Below, piece by piece: positions 38,701 through 52,300 of a stretch of 64,000 nucleotides of DNA (its first letter is position 1; each line of letters starts with the position of its first letter). The position numbers and the translations under genes are program-made. The notes under the pieces are model-generated. The model did not search any database and was not told where the DNA came from. It was given only the letters and a program-made list of their open reading frames with translations. The stretch comes from Thysanoteuthis rhombus (Eukaryota; Mollusca; Cephalopoda; Oegopsida; Thysanoteuthidae), in NCBI GenBank assembly GCA_963457665.1, contig OY735225.1, positions 1,642,501 through 1,706,500 of the forward strand, read 5' to 3'.

Positions 38701-40264
38701 CTGTAACTTTGAGTAGAATCATTAACATACCAGCTTTGTTTTGGACAATTTGATCTCTTCTCTCCATCTATGATGTAGTCATGACATTTCGGCCGATTCA
38801 TTTCCGAACATTAATATCGAACAAGCTGTACTTACAAAAGTAGAATATTTACAAGCGTGGCGTTTATGTTTGAATCTTTTGTTCGATACCATTTTTTTTT
38901 TACTTTGCTTTAAACCATCAAAAGGAGAGACCGTTAGATGAGACTTATCTTATGGAGATTACATTTTACACGCGGAGAGGGCCGTAGAAATGAATTGGTC
39001 AAAATGTTGTGACTACATTGAAGATAAAAAGAGGAAATCTGATTCTCCCCTAAAAAGGTGGTAGGTATTTCAATGTTTATCCCATATATTTTTTTCTTGT
39101 AAAACTGTGTACAGATATACCTTGATTAATGAATTTAATTTGTTCAAAGATCTTCTGTACTGTTCAAAACCACACTATTCAAGATGTTATTATGATTTAA
39201 CGTGTTTTACTTCCAGCTTCCACTCAACTACATTTATTTGTATAGCAATACCTTAATTGCTCTTCATCAAAACAATGTAATGTACACCTGTATTTTGAAA
39301 AATATAATTTCCCAATTGGTTGCGTTCAAATTGTAGAGATATTTTCCTTTTCTTTAAATATTTTTTGGCTATATGGCGGACTATGAGACAAATGGTTTAC
39401 GTGGATATTTTGAGGACTGCTGCTCACTGCAGCTCATCCAAGCCCCTTACCTGTCTGTATCAAGTTTTGGTAAATAGCTCTCTAGCCCTAATACCAGCAC
39501 CTTGGATGCAGTATAATATTTGCCAACTTTTTTTTTCCATAGATTAAATGTTTGTCTTATGTACTGACATAAATAACAATCATTGTAGCCCACAAATAGC
39601 CTGTCCGACTAACCTACCAAACTGGGCTACACATTCTTCTCTCTTTGCCCGCTGTGTGTGTGTGTGTTTCTGGAGACTCTTGGTCACATTTTGGGGACTA
39701 TAACCTTGAAAGGTTGCATGAGTATACTATTATGCTCTGTCTAAAAGGGTTTTGTTTCGTTTTTTAAAAAAACATGCTTTTTGGGGTCTTCATGCTCATT
39801 TTAGACCAACAATGCCAAAATTTTGTGCTGGTATTTTTAGATAATTTTAGATAAGAGACCCCTTTTTTTTCTTTTTTTTTAGGTCATTTTTTCGATAATT
39901 GGTTCTGGTACATGCATGGGCTATGGTGATTCATTTATGCAAGTTACGGATATATCTTATCTTTACTTGGCATTATTGTCAATGAGTCACTCCTCCTCTT
40001 ATATTTATATACATACTAGATATAGATAGTAGTGAGACTCGTAAAAATCCCACGGTTATTCTAAAAAGTATATGTAAGATTTAGATGAAAAGAATCATTA
40101 TTAGAAAGAGTATTAAGTTTAATACTTGCTCAAAAATGAATTCAATAAGAAAAACCGGATGTTTATTTTGATTTTTTGATTTTGATTTTTTTCTAATGTA
40201 TTCAATTCCATCTTACTTTTAAAAAAATTAATTTTTCATCCGTGATAGCATAAGTTACAGGCTA

Positions 40265-40330
<66 letters not shown>

Positions 40331-43300
40331 GCGAATGTAATAGCTTATTTCATTTTTTATTGATAATATTCTGCCAAAATGAATAATAAACATGACTACT
40401 TATTATTACTGTTCTACTAGAAACAATTAATGTTATGGACAGAGAAACAAAGAAAACTGGAAAAGTTACATTGTTCATTATATAAACAACTGTTTTATTT
40501 ATGTATGGATTGGCACTAAGAAGCCTAAGTCTATTTTATTAGGTAATCTATTTTCAATTATTCAAGTATCCTAATTTTGATTTTTAAAAAGTTGTTTTAA
40601 TGTGTGATGAGGCATGAAGTCATAAGAGTTTCTTTGATGTAATGTCAAAATAGGAAGGTAAATCAACCAATGAGAGCTTTCCATTTGAGTGTAAACAAAT
40701 AAATAAACAGAAAAATTTGCATACAAGCTCATTATGTGCTAAGATTTTATATATCTTGTGCAGTTGAGACATGGAACGTCTTGCTTCTTGCTTCAGTAAT
40801 GATCAAAATGCATGTTTTCCAATTATTTTCTTGTCAAGATCAAACTGCTATATTCATTATCTTTCGCTTGAAATGTGTAATTTTATTCTTTATTTCTTAT
40901 TAGATAATGTATTGTTTCTCATTCTCCCCTCCACTAAATAGGTTTTTAGTGGGGGATTCAATTTATAATGTGAGTTTATGCTAAATTGGTCACTAGTTTG
41001 TGCACTCTAGTTTTTAGAAAATTCAAACTTTTCGGCGATTCAACAAAAGTTAAGAGAAGTCACTCATCCATTGATCACCTTTTTTTTTTTCCATTTTTCT
41101 AATTGATCACCCTCAACACAACATGCTGTCCAAAAGACATTGGTCATGTGACAGTTTTCTATTGAGTGACTAACCCGACCTGTTACTCCAGAAGTCAGTT
41201 GACTTGTTTTGCTTGACAAAAGCTGTCCAGCACAAATCTTATTGATTTCAAAGTGTTTTTTTTTACTCTTTGATTCTGCAGATGTATCTCTTGAAGGTGT
41301 ATATTTATATGCTTTGGTCTCTCTCTCTCTCTTTCTCTCATTGTCTCTCTCTCTCTCTCATTCTCTCTCTCTCCCTCATTGTGTGTGTGTCTCTCTCCCT
41401 CATTGTCTCACTCTCTCTCTCTCCCTCATTGTCTCACTCTCTCTCTGTCTCTCTCTCTCCCTCATTGTCTCTCTCTCTCCCTCATTGTCTCTCTCTCTCT
41501 CATTATCTCTCTCTCTCTCATTATCTCTCTCTCTCTCATTGTTTCTCTCTCTCCCTCATTGTCTCACTTTCTCTATCTCCCTTATTGTCTCACTCTCTCT
41601 CTCTCTCATTGTCTCTAGAACCCTCTCTTTGTGTTGTTGATGCAGATTTCTTAGATTTTATAGGAAAGCTTGCATTGTGTATCATGTGTCATATTATCAG
41701 AAACTGTCAACCAAAATTGTCAACCAGCCAGAATAACTTAAAAACTGTAGAAACCTATCTATGTATGGGTTGTGGGTACTGGGTGCACCAATGACACTTG
41801 TGGAGGTGGATGAAAATTTGAACATTTACTCATTATATCTAAAAGAAAAGAAAAAGGTTTTGTTTTTTGAGCCCCTAAAATAAGTTTTTCAATGCATGTT
41901 CATGCTGAATTTACAATAAAAGTTAGTGCTAAATTAGTCCCTTAGTTTGTGTCCGAAAGTCTTCATACTTGTTTTTTTTTAAAATTTGGACTTTTCTGTG
42001 ATCCAACAAAAGGCGGGATGAATAACTTATTCATTGATGACCTCTTTTAACCATTTTTTTAATTGATCACCCTCAATATGGCATGCTGTCAAAAGACTTT
42101 GGTCACATGATGTTGTTGGGGGAATCAATTAGATAATCAGAAAAAGGGGTGATCAATGAATAAGTCACTTCAATCGCCTTTTGTTTGGGCAGTGATCACT
42201 AAAAAGAATCCTGAACTTTCAAAAATAAGCTGGTACAGACTTTGATGTCAATTCAGCTTTGACTTATATTGTAAATTGGACCCCCTCTAAAAAACCTATT
42301 TAGAGGAGGAATTTTTTTGTAGACATATTAAGGAGTAAATGTTTAAATTTTCAACTCTCTAGCTTCATTGGTGTGGCCTGTATGTGTAATACATACTTAG
42401 ATATAAAGCCAGCCGGACCAACTTGAAAACCAAAGAAATCTATGTTGACAGTTTCCATGTCAATCTTGGTTGATAGTTTCAAACAGATAATCTAATAAAT
42501 TTAATTTATAAATAAATGTTTTGTAAGTGATGGATATTAGTATCTGACAATTAGAATATATGGAGAGACGGTTTGGGAACAACATTTTGCCCTGACCAAA
42601 TTATCTATAGTAGTCAGTGAAACAACAGCAATGATCAGAACCATAAATAATTTTGTCCAAGCAATATTTAGTTCCTAAACTGTCTTTCCATATTTTCACA
42701 TTGTCAGATATGAATATCCATTACTTATAGTACTGTCAACAGAGGCACAATGATATACTTAGGGAAATGTAAAAATACAAGTAGTTCTGAGACTAACAGA
42801 ACATATTAACAAAATCGGCCAGTGAGTAGAGAAAGTCAAGAATGAATTAAGGATGTTATTCGGACCTGTTCCTACCGTCAGGGTCCCAGGGCCTCAATTG
42901 GTTAGCACAGGCTACGTAAGTTCTCCCATGTAAAAAGGTGTGGGTTCAAATCCCACCTGGGCTTCATTTCTTTATTTTCCAATCATTGCCATCGTTTCAC
43001 TCACTACCATAAATAAATCAGTCCGAGCAAAATTTAGTTCATAAATATCTTTCTTTATTCTCACATAAATGTTTGTAAGAAAAAAAAAAGAAAGAAGAAT
43101 TACTTATTATTGTATGATGAGTTATCTCATCCATGGTACTGGATTGACGACTTAATATGAATATTTTTTGTCTGTGGCAACGAACAGGTTAATCAACCTA
43201 TACCATATCTTACCTGTTGTATCTATAACGAATTTGAAGCAACTGAAATCTCAGGTGTACGATAAAAACAAAACAATAATAGTGATTCTTTGATAGCTAG

Positions 43301-46300
43301 TTTTTTTTGTTTCTTTTTTCATTTTTCCTCCTGCTTTTAATTTTGACAATCAGATCATTTCGTACCTTCTACGGCTGATATAATGAGCAGTCAGAATCGG
43401 AAAAATGGATGTGGGCTTATGGAAAAAAAACTAGTCATAATTAATGACAATAATGCTTCATCTAAGAAATTCAGGCAACTTGAAAACTATTACAAATAAT
43501 AATAGCAACAATATTATTTGAAACCAAAACTGTCAACTCAGGTTTCTTCATTGAATTTTTGAGATGAGGTATTATTATTATTTCTATCCTCATCTTGGTT
43601 GTTTTCTCATACAACGTTTTGGTTGTTGTACTCTACAGCCTTCATCAGGTATCATCTGGTAGGTGTGGGGAAGTAACGAACCGAACCCTTTATTTAACCG
43701 ATGGGGGTATATAGACCGCACTCCCCTCTTAGCAGTAGTAGTATTTTCGAATTATTATTATTATCTCACACTGGGATTGAACCTAGAACCATTAGATTAC
43801 TTGCAGTAATTCTGTCTGATTCTCTAACCACTAGACGAAGTGTCCACTGATGAAGGCTGTAGAGTACAACGGCCGAAACGTTGTATGGAAAACAACCAAG
43901 ATGAGGATAGTCCAAACATTAATAGAGATAGGTTTCTTCAGTTTTTAAGTTGGTCCAGCTGGCTTGCTATGTATGTATGTACGTATTGTATATTCTGGTA
44001 TCACCAATTGAGCTAGAGAGCTGAAAATTTAAACATTTACTCATTATGTCTGGAAAGAAAATATTCTTATCTCTTCCTCCCAATTGGTTTTTATTGGGTG
44101 TTTCAATTTACAATGCAAGTTTATGTTAAAGTGGTCCCGTAGTTTGTGTGCGGCAACATTCATGCTTGTTTTTTGGGGGGGGAGGTCAGACTTTTTTGGT
44201 GATCATTGCCCAACAAGAGGTCGAGAGAAGTAACCTATTTATTGATCACCCTCTACTTTGTATGCTGACAAAAGATGTTGGTCACGGGACGATTTGTATT
44301 TAATGACTAATCAGTCTTTATATTTTTTTATTAGATGAAGCTTTGTCAACCATTAATTATTTCTGACTAAGTTTCTTTCGTTGTAATTTTAGTTGCTTTT
44401 CAATGCTGGCCGACAGTTGTGAGTTAGTCATTTCCAATGCACGCTATTTACTCACTTCCGTAGACTGACACCCCTGAGTAATTGTAATGAATGGGATGGA
44501 GAAAATACAAAATACTTGCAAAAAAAATATTTATGGTTTACTAATAATAGCTGTCAAAATTCACAAGTTATCATATGCAGAAAATCAATTCAGTTCATTG
44601 GTCAAAATTTCACTCTAGTGGTCTCTACTCCTTCAGTTATTTACATAAACTCCACTGAAGTAGATAGCTTGTATATGAATGATGGTAATTTGAGATTAGT
44701 CATGATTGGCCGATGACTCAGCACCACAATTGCTATGCAAGTTAAACACCAGCACAATCTACCAAGATGAACAGTCAATTACCAAAGCGGACATATAAGT
44801 CATTAATACTTAGAAATTAGTTAACTATGGCTATGGTGGTTTTGCAGGGAATGGCTACTTCTCTTAATACATTTCCTTTCTTACTTTATTTTTATTTATT
44901 TCAGTAGAAAAAATATTATGATTCATTGTAATTAATTTTTGCTACTACTTACTTTAATCTTAATTGTTGTTACTTTTTATCTCAACTAAACTCAGGCTGG
45001 GTTCCCTTCAGCAGTGAGAAGTAAATTAACAGCATATTTGATTTGGACTGACGCTTGCCACTGATTCCAAGTGATCCAGTGGTAAGAACGGTTGCGTGTT
45101 AAGCAAGTCACCCCCAGGCATAGAGAGTTGGGAGTTTGATTCTCACCTAAAACTTATTCTTTATTCTGTTCTGGTCTATTAGTTTATATACTCTCTGTTG
45201 GAGGGGGGGTACCCAGCCTGAGTTAAGATGCTTTAAAAATCAATAACAATTGAGATTAAGGTAAATAGTTATAATAATTAATCTTAATGATGTCTGTTCT
45301 TGTCATTGCCTTAAACAATTAGTATCATTCAGTTTTATAAATGTTTATACTCACTCACTCACATGTACATACATAAATACATATATGATGGCTGCCACTT
45401 GATTCAAGTATGGTGTCTTCTAAGAGAGCTCATTATTATGTGTCCCTTTATTGAGTAGCGTGTTCATGAGAGAGAACTAAATGCAGAGTCTGTTCCTCAC
45501 TTGGAAAGAGCTCCTGTCAATCTGTGATAGATGCATTTGAAGCGCAACATAAGCAATTTAAGAGTGATGTTGTTTCTCGAAATGAGTGTGTGCACACTTA
45601 CAATGAAATGGTTGCATCTGTGTGTTGGTGTTGTTCAGTCCCCATCACTTTTCTCATGAGAAGATGAATGGAGTCATGGGACGGGTGCAGCTGACGTCTT
45701 CCCCAAGGTAACTAGCTAGTGGAAGGCCGATTTAGGGATTAGTACTGGCAGGGGTGATAAGAGATCAGAGAAAGTATGTGAACTTATGTGTATGTATCTG
45801 TATGTTATAAGTGACACACAGTTAGATAAATGTGGGAGCAAGTGTGTGTGTAAAAATCATCTCATGATTTTAGAGAGAAAGAGATAGGAATTGCACACAT
45901 TTAGAGAGAGATTATACTTAGGGAAATTCCCTCCTAAATACCTTTTTAGAGGGGAAGTAGTTTGCAATGTAAGATTGTGTTAAATTGATCGTCAAGTTTG
46001 TGTCTGCTTGTTTTTTGTTTTTTTTAAATCCAGGTTTTTTTAGTGATCACTGCCTAACAAAAGGTGTGAGAAGAAACTTATTCTAGCTGGCTGTATATAT
46101 ATCATATGTACAGGCCTCTCCAATGAATTGAAACATTCAAACATTCACTCCTTATTATGTCTATAAAAAGATGATCTTTTATTTTTTGAAAATTCCCACC
46201 CTTATTTAGGTTTTTAGCGGGTGGGGGGGTCAATATGCAATGTAAGTTTTTGATGAATTGATCCCTTAGTTTGTGCCCAGTTGCATTCATGTTGGGTTTT

Positions 46301-49300
46301 TTAGTGATCACTATTGAAAATTCGGACTTTTTTATGATCCAACAAAAGGTGAGAGAAGTAACCCATTCATTGATCACCCTTTTTTTCCAATTTTTCAATT
46401 GATCACCCTCAACACGGCGTGCCACAAAAAGATGTTGGTCATGTGACGGTTTCTATTGAGTAACTAACCTGACCTGTTTTCTTACTTTTATTTCATGTTT
46501 CAATCCTGACCAAGCTGTAATTTCATTGATGCCTTTTCCTTTTCGGGGAGTTGATCTTCAGTTGAGCAGATGTTGTTATTATTTGTTCTGATATTCTATC
46601 AATTACATTTTTCTTTATGAGTGATTGTAATTCTAACCTATCTACTGCAAAGCTTCATAGTGACCCCTCGATCCCCTGCCCATCTATCAATTTTCCAACT
46701 TTCACACCCTCAACATTGTCCCATTTGCACCGCCCAGCAGTTGTTCATCCATATAGATATGAAGCAGGGTTGGTAATTTGACCAGATGGGAATTAATCTG
46801 AGCAAGTCTGGAGACAGAGTGCCAATACCTGCCTCTCGACACTATTCCAATGCCTATTTCAGATGAGTCACTGAGATGAAGCTTGGATTATCTCCCATTC
46901 TAGGTCAGGTCTGACAACCCTGGTGTGAAGTTCTGTCATATCCAAAATTCACCAAGCATAAAATTGTAGTGTTTTTGTTTTGCCCTCATGGAACCTATTC
47001 TTTATTCTAATCGAGGCTGTTAATTTATTTACTCATTGCTGAAGAGTTCCCAGTCTGAGTTTAGTTGCGATAAAAAGCAACAACAATTGGAAAAAAGGAA
47101 AATAGTAGCAAAAAATTGATACTTAATAATGATAAAATTGTTGGTAGCAGAATTCAAAATTGTGATGAGCTGAAAAGATCAAAACAATTATCCATTCAAC
47201 ATCTACAGATTTGCCTTATTTTCTAAGCATGTTTAAAAAGACTATAATCGTAAGCCAGGGTCGTTCATTCCTCTAAAAAAGGCTATGTTCAGTTAAATTT
47301 TCCATCCCTTTTCAGTATTTCCAAATATATCTAACAATCTTGGTGACCTTTCGGTTCCTGCTATGTATGTAAATTGTAACAGTGACTTTCCCACTTCAGT
47401 ATTACTGTTTGAAATGACAGGAAACATGGGATTGTGGCAAAATCTTGATCTTTTAATCCAAACGATATTTCTTTTTTTAACCCCCTTAATGTATTGAATA
47501 AGTTTAAGGGTATAACCATCCTATTCTACACAGTTTGAAATCTTTTTTATTCCCCTGTTTCTTGCAAAACCTATAAAAATATGGTATGCTACCGAAAAGT
47601 TCGGGCAATTTGACCATTACAAAATTCTTCACCCTAACATCTAATTTCCACCATCTCCTTCAAAGAAGTTCCTTTGGGCATTTGTTTCAACATGTTTTTG
47701 AGATTTATTACTCCTTTCCCCTTTTAGTGTTTCACTGCTTACAAAGTGAGTAAAGAAGGCAAAGAGTTTTCTGTTGCTGACAGAAACCAAAACATAGTAT
47801 CTTACAGCATTTAAATTCTCCTGTCATCTTCCCTCCCCCTAATCAATGTAATGATGAAAGCTAAGAATTGAATGGGGTGCTTGTGCTTGAATTAGAACTA
47901 AAGGGACTTGACTGTTACTACAGCTGTCAATCATTCTACTCCTCCCTCACGAGTCCAAAGCCAAAAAATCAAGTTACAGCAGTTGTTGTTGACCCCTGGA
48001 ATATAGTCAGATAGTAAGAATAATCAATAATAATAACAGATACATTTGCTTTCGTATGTTACCATAGTTAATATAAATACATTCAATTTGTAATGAATTA
48101 CTTCAACAAAATGATTTACTCTATAATTAGAGAAATATATAATTATAAATGCGTTTTTTTTATTTATTTGAAACTCCTTTTGAACCAACATCCTGTTTTT
48201 ACACTGTGAAAATGCCAGTTGGCATAGACAGCCTAAATAAAATGAACAACAAAAGAAATGGGCTGCTGCAGGGATATAACTTGAGTCCAACAGGAAGCCA
48301 TCTTAACATGATGCTGCTCTTACCATCTGAGTGATTCTGTCAGATTTTATATCTATTTCTTTCTAATGTTATTATCCACATTGTGAAACATAAAGAGCAA
48401 GTATGGACAGTGAATGAACAAGACAAGATTTGGGCATAAAGCAATTATTTGGATCTCCAACTTACCATCTGGCTGTTTAGCCCAGAGAGTAAAAGCAGTG
48501 TCACGTTAACATGGCCTCCTGTTAGACATAGCTTTGATTCCAACAGCAGTCCATTTCTGTAATTGTTTATTATATTTGCGCTGTCTTGGCCAACTGGCAT
48601 ATTCTTATATTATTTAGAAATATACAAGTGAAAGTAATGATGATATCTTTGTTGTCAGCACCTGTGGAATTTGCACGTAAGAAATAGAAAATCAAAGCAG
48701 TGATTTCAATTCCCTCTCTTTCTTGCTTTCTCCGTCAGCCCTTGAAGTGTGCCTGTATCTCCGAGACCAAACAGTAATCCATGTCCTCCTTGATGATGGT
48801 CACCTTGCTCAAGCTGATGATATATTTGAGATTATCAAAGAGGAGCAGCAACTACCTCCTGAATCTTACCATATCTTTTCCCTTTGGCTAATCTCACCAC
48901 TTTTAGGTAAGTACAATTCTCGAATGTTCTGAGTTGATGCCCTTCACTGCTTCATGGTAGATTGCATTGACATGTAGAATTATCCCCCTTGATGAAGGAT
49001 GCCATATTGGATCTCTGTAAACCAAGGAATAACAAGGGAAGACACGTGCTCATCCATGTAGAGATATTAAGTGCTGTTGAGAGATTAACAAGTATCTACC
49101 GGGCTTTTCTCTGATTTTCTTCTGCCTAGGCCAGGGATGATGAACCTTTTAAAAGCTCATGCCAACATTGGTGATAATCTTCTAAAAAGATCTCCTAACA
49201 TCCCCATGGGAATTTTTGAGCTGCAGATTATTATTTTTATTATATACTAGCAATAATATTGGTGTTGCTTGAAGGAGGGGTCAGAGATAATTGCAAATGT

Positions 49301-52300
49301 TTCCCTTTGCTTTGGACCCCTAAAAAATAAATAAATGTAAAAAAAGTTCCTTTGCTTTTGATTCCTAAATAAGATTTCCCCTTTGCATTTGACACCTAGA
49401 AGTGAAAAAATGAGTTGAGAAAGTTGGCCTTTGCATGAACTTCAGCTGAACAAAGGTCATGTCTGAATATGAAGTCATGTAAAAAAGAAAATCTTTTAAA
49501 TAATAAACGTGAACAAAATATCTGTTCTAAAATGACATCACAGCTTTCTCCAATTTGAAAACTGGGGGTCCAGGTCAGAATAATAGTTATGTAGTGAATA
49601 GGAACTCTTCTCAGAGCCCCTTAACAGGTTACAAAATCACCCTGGATTTTAGTCCATGTTCTAATCCTGAATATTTTAGGGGTACCTTGAATAATTATCT
49701 CTGGTTGTGATGCACTGTTTGGAAGGAGGTGAACATAGTCACAAACCTTCACAATATAATAGATAATTGTATTTAAAAAAATATTGTACAGAGGAAGAGA
49801 ACAAAATGCTCCAATTCATTCTTAAAGAAGTCTTTTTAGATAATCAATTATTGGAAAAAATCTCTCCCTCAATTTTGACCCTCAAATTTATCTTAAAATC
49901 CCCTTAAATTTTGGATTAAAAAATTTGAAAAGAAATCTTCCCCATTGATTTTGACCTCTAAAATAGAAGAAAAAAGTTCCTCTAAAATTTTAAACACCTC
50001 AGAGTGAAAAAGAGTTTCCCCTCGATTTTGACCATTTTTTAACATCACATGTGTGCAATGTTAAATGTTTGTATAGACATAGAGTTATTGTTTTCAATTT
50101 CATTTGTGTGCCTTTTTGTATATTGAGTGGATGAGTTTGTGAAATGCCAAGAGTTGTTTCAATTATTTTTGTACATTGTTTTTCAATAAGGGAGATAATT
50201 CATTTTGATTTTGAAAGAATTATCCCCAATTCTACTCATACACTCTGGGATATTAATCAAAATAGTATTTGTAATATTCCAGACATGAAAAAATATCTGG
50301 GTGTTTGGAAAGTAATTACATATTTTTGTGTTCAGAAACTTGGTATGAGATACCCTTTCAAAATTTATACAATTAGCAATGGCGAATATATTACTCTTTA
50401 AAGTCTCTATCCTCCATGGGGTTGAACAAGAGGTGATCAACTAAATCCAAACATTGTTTTGTACGATTTAACCCTGACCTTGCCTCAGTTTGTTACCTTA
50501 AATTATAGCAATGAAATACATAATTAGTTTCCAAACATCCTAATGAATGCACAAGTACTGAAATATTATTCAAAATGCTCATGTGTAGACTCGAACAATT
50601 TTTTTTCCCTCAGGCCCCTCTCCCTTGCAGACCCCTAAAGCTATCTCAAGCTAATGGTTAATCTGTTTCTGCCTAGGCACTATATTTCCCCAATGCCTTT
50701 CCAATGCTCTTCTCTTAAATATCTTCCAGTGTTTTTCGTACTACACAGTTAAAAACAAATCAATCTCTGGCCAAGACAGTTTGCATTAACTTTACACCAA
50801 TGTCCTTTAGAAATGCATGAATCCATCTTTTCTCCCCCCCCCAGCTATGGCAAAATAGCAGAGTAGACTAGGTTCTTCAGTTTTGGTTAGCAATCAGTCT
50901 ATGAGAATTTCAATTTGAACCAGGAGTTCAATCCTTTGTCCAGCATTGTGCGATAGATACAGTAGGGAATATCTTTGCAAAATGTATAGTAAACAGAGCT
51001 TTGATGAAGGTTTGATGGGCTTAGCAAACTTGATGTGGATTATAATAATTAAAGGAGAAGAAAACGGAATAAAGTGACTACTCTCTCCACCTCCCCATGA
51101 CTTGTCAAGACCTAGGGGGTAGATTAAGGGACTCATGGTACCACTATTTCTCATAAGATCACTGAAATTAAGTGACATCGAGCATGGTCATTACCCAGAT
51201 GAGTAACTGCCTGGCACTGTATACAGCAACAAGATTGTTCTGGGGCTGTCTCTGCCCATGCTTGGCTACTGATTAACAGAGTATTGAGCTAAGCTTCATC
51301 AGACTGTGGACACCTCTCCATGGAGGATATATCCTCTCTCATAGTAACCACTATAATCACATCGAGTGACAGCGATCACATTGGATGTCTAGGAGGGGCA
51401 AGTGATGTAGCTGTTAATGTCTTGGACAATGGAATCAGTGAGCTGAGTTCACTTTGCACTAATGCCCTTAGGAAAGGCATGAATTCATCCCCCCCCTCTT
51501 GAGTAAAATTAGCTGCATAGATTTAGTCCTAGAGCCTTCAGAACGCAACCAGTCAATGAGAAAGACACTCTGATTCCAAACCTGGTGGAGTCTGTTTTAA
51601 GGTCATCAGAGGCCAAATTTGACATCCTCCAGGCAGCTCCTGCAGCCAAGCTGAAGCCAATTGTATCACACCCTGCTTCCATTTGTACAACACCAGCAAA
51701 GCTGAGAGGGATTATCAGTTGATTGGTCATCTCTGAGCAAAAAGTTTGGTAGGCTCTGTTCTATCTCAACATATGAAAAATACTTTCGCTTTTTTTTTCT
51801 CTTCACAAATTTAATATTTTATGATATAACAATAATCTTTACAGTAGTGAAAGAATTATTCATTTCTTATCAGTCATTCAGAAATTACAGACAATCCAAT
51901 AAACAAATTTTTTGAAACTGTCAACCAAAATTGTTGATACCAAAATTTTTAAGGTTGTTTAGCTGGCTATGTATGTTGAGCTTGAGGGCTGAAAATTTAA
52001 ACATTTACTCATTATATGTAGAAAAAATTTAAAAAAAGATAAGTTTTTAATTAGGGGTTCAATATGCAGTAGTAAATTTGTCCCTTAGATTGTGTCTGGT
52101 GGCATTCACGTTTGTTCTTTAAACATTAGGACCTTCTTTTAGTGATTAACATCCAACAAATGGTGAGAGAAGTAAATTATCCATTGATCACCCCGTTTCC
52201 TAATTTTTTTAATTGATCACCCCCAACACAGCATGCTGCCAAAAGATGTTGGTCACATGACGGTTTCTGTTGAGTGACTAACCAGACCTATTTTCTATAT

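Noticed and set aside
38443-38753. Basic, GC-balanced frames of 69 and 100 codons in intron 2
   Set aside because: No family motif, no acceptor in phase with FRMD8 exons; left unassigned.
41281-41320. Exon-like start CTGCAG|ATGTATCTCTTGAAG after a G-element
   Set aside because: The frame runs straight into the CT minisatellite and no donor follows; not an exon.
41209-41794. Open frames of 143 and 174 codons rich in Ser/Leu
   Set aside because: They are translations of the CT/CATTGTCTC minisatellite in several frames at once; no non-repeat coding sequence is involved.
42880-42965. Possible tRNA gene with a perfect GGTTCAAATCC B box
   Set aside because: The acceptor stem pairs poorly and the downstream body is repeated at 57650 and 58010, so it is a SINE head.
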